Positions 63,715-64,000 of a stretch of DNA of 64,000 bases are shown piece after piece. Source of the stretch: Clostridia bacterium. GTDB lineage: Bacteria > Bacillota_A > Clostridia > TANB77 > CAG-508. The first letter of the stretch is position 1; each line of letters begins with the position of its first letter. The DNA is taken from assembly GCA_022791475.1 (NCBI GenBank), contig JAAVZD010000014.1:1-64000 (forward strand). The letters are read 5' to 3'. Under the pieces are notes generated by a model. The model saw only the letters and a program-made list of their open reading frames with translations. It was not told the DNA's origin and did no database searches. The position numbers and the translations under genes were made by a program.

Positions 63715-63836
63715 GTAAAAAAGAATTTTTGGAAGATTATTACATAGATGAAATACCAATAATAATGCAAGAATATGCAGAATTAAACAAAGTAGAAAGC
63801 AAAGACGAAGAAGAAGTCGGAGCAGAAGATTTTTAA
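63265..63836 (+). CDS. Tail assembly chaperone, -1 frameshift product (gpGT-like)
   Basis: A -1 shift at T-TTT-TTC (63624-63630) joins the first 122 residues to an open frame of 68 more codons ('RSNEANIEQDYNPNWLQRTI...FLEDYYIDEIPIIMQEYAEL') ending at 63836, total 190 residues. The slip heptamer is in the right phase and no stop interrupts the -1 frame. This is the conserved siphovirus arrangement and is mechanistically distinct from the CGG +1 sites. Confidence 0.82.
63624..63630 (+). promoter_or_regulatory. -1 programmed frameshift slippery heptamer
   Basis: TTTTTTC in X-XXY-YYZ phase relative to the chaperone frame. Confidence 0.8.
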
Positions 63837-63851
63837 AAGGAGGCTTTTACT

Positions 63852-64000
63852 ATGGAATATGTTGAATATGAAATAGGAGGAAAAATTGTAAAGAAAGAAG
63901 AAATAGACAAGGCTGTTAAAAAGATAATAAACAGCCTTGAAGAGAGTCAAAAAAATTACGGAATAGCCAAATTCATACTAGAAAGAAGTATAGAAAAACT
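63852..64000 (+). CDS. Phage tail-region protein, 3' partial
   Basis: Starts MEYVEYEIGGKIVKKEE after AAAGGAGG and runs off the window. The visible 49 residues are helical and charged. The tape measure is expected here or just after; this start does not clearly show it. Confidence 0.6.
   Translation, partial: MEYVEYEIGGKIVKKEEIDKAVKKIINSLEESQKNYGIAKFILERSIEK

Larger units (their letters stand above)
39557..64000. mobile_element. Siphovirus-type prophage, left part
   Basis: Integrase at attL, CI/Cro switch, early genes rightward (recombination, replication, methyltransferase, RuvC-like), ArpU-like late regulator, then TerS-TerL-portal-MuF-scaffold-capsid-connectors-tail. All morphogenesis genes appear intact if the CGG sites are read with +1 shifts. 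The right end lies outside the window. Confidence 0.95.

Overview
The window looks like the chromosome of an uncultured, very AT-rich (about a quarter G+C by eye), spore-forming member of the Clostridia. Evidence: spmA, spmB, spoIIR, a GerMN-domain protein and a Spo0E-like protein; LPXTG surface proteins; Gram-positive gene orders (methyltransferase-rsmI-abrB, and walJ-rlmH); purine-rich AGGAGG ribosome sites and consensus TTGACA/TATAAT promoters. No species name can be supported from the sequence alone.

Layout. 1-4.3 kb: two LPXTG-anchored surface proteins (Cna-B repeats; a cohesin-like domain), a patatin-like lipase, a GerMN protein and a small Asn/Tyr-rich protein. 4.4-6.1 kb: an extremely AT-rich, repeat-filled island without a credible gene. 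6.1-24.2 kb: backbone genes for RNA methylation, sporulation, wall precursor synthesis (murA, UDP-sugar pyrophosphorylase plus phosphohexomutase), an HD-GYP protein, HtrA and a Rieske oxidoreductase. 24.4-24.6 kb: tRNA-Pro(TGG) and tRNA-Arg(ACG). 24.58-32.36 kb: a 7.8-kb integrated element in the tRNA-Arg(ACG) 3' end (integrase, divergent regulators, DUF3987 replication-type protein, cargo, no virion genes), resembling a phage satellite. 32.6-39.5 kb: backbone again (zinc-ribbon membrane protein, VanW protein, M18 aminopeptidase, Spo0E-like). 39.56-64 kb: a siphovirus-type prophage inserted in the 3' part of a tRNA-Arg(TCT): integrase, CI/Cro switch with three operators, recombination and replication genes, methyltransferase, RuvC-like nuclease, TerS/TerL, SPP1-type portal, MuF fusion, scaffold, HK97-type capsid, connectors, tail genes. 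The window ends inside the tail module.

The main discovery is a recoding pattern. Nine genes in this window, in the host backbone, the small element and the prophage, are split by an extra C placed exactly before a glycine codon, so that the reading frame meets the codon CGG. At thirteen such sites, skipping the C (NNN-CGG-N read as NNN-[C]-GGN) joins the frames and in most cases restores a recognisable family glycine, including invariant motifs of UDP-sugar pyrophosphorylase, the DNA methyltransferase, TerL and HD-GYP. A RuvC-like gene needs three consecutive skips. Almost no other in-frame CGG exists in the window. The simplest reading is that CGG is not decoded as Arg here but acts as a +1 frameshift (or quadruplet) signal; the only CGN-reading arginine tRNA seen has anticodon ACG, whose inosine form does not read CGG. 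A systematic sequencing artefact must still be excluded.

A second pattern is a family of about 55-bp dispersed hairpin repeats between backbone genes, absent from both integrated elements. Other notable items: a MuF protein fused to an HExxH metallopeptidase-like domain, four AACGTAACGCAT boxes upstream of an unknown prophage regulator, and a classical -1 slippery site in the tail chaperone gene.
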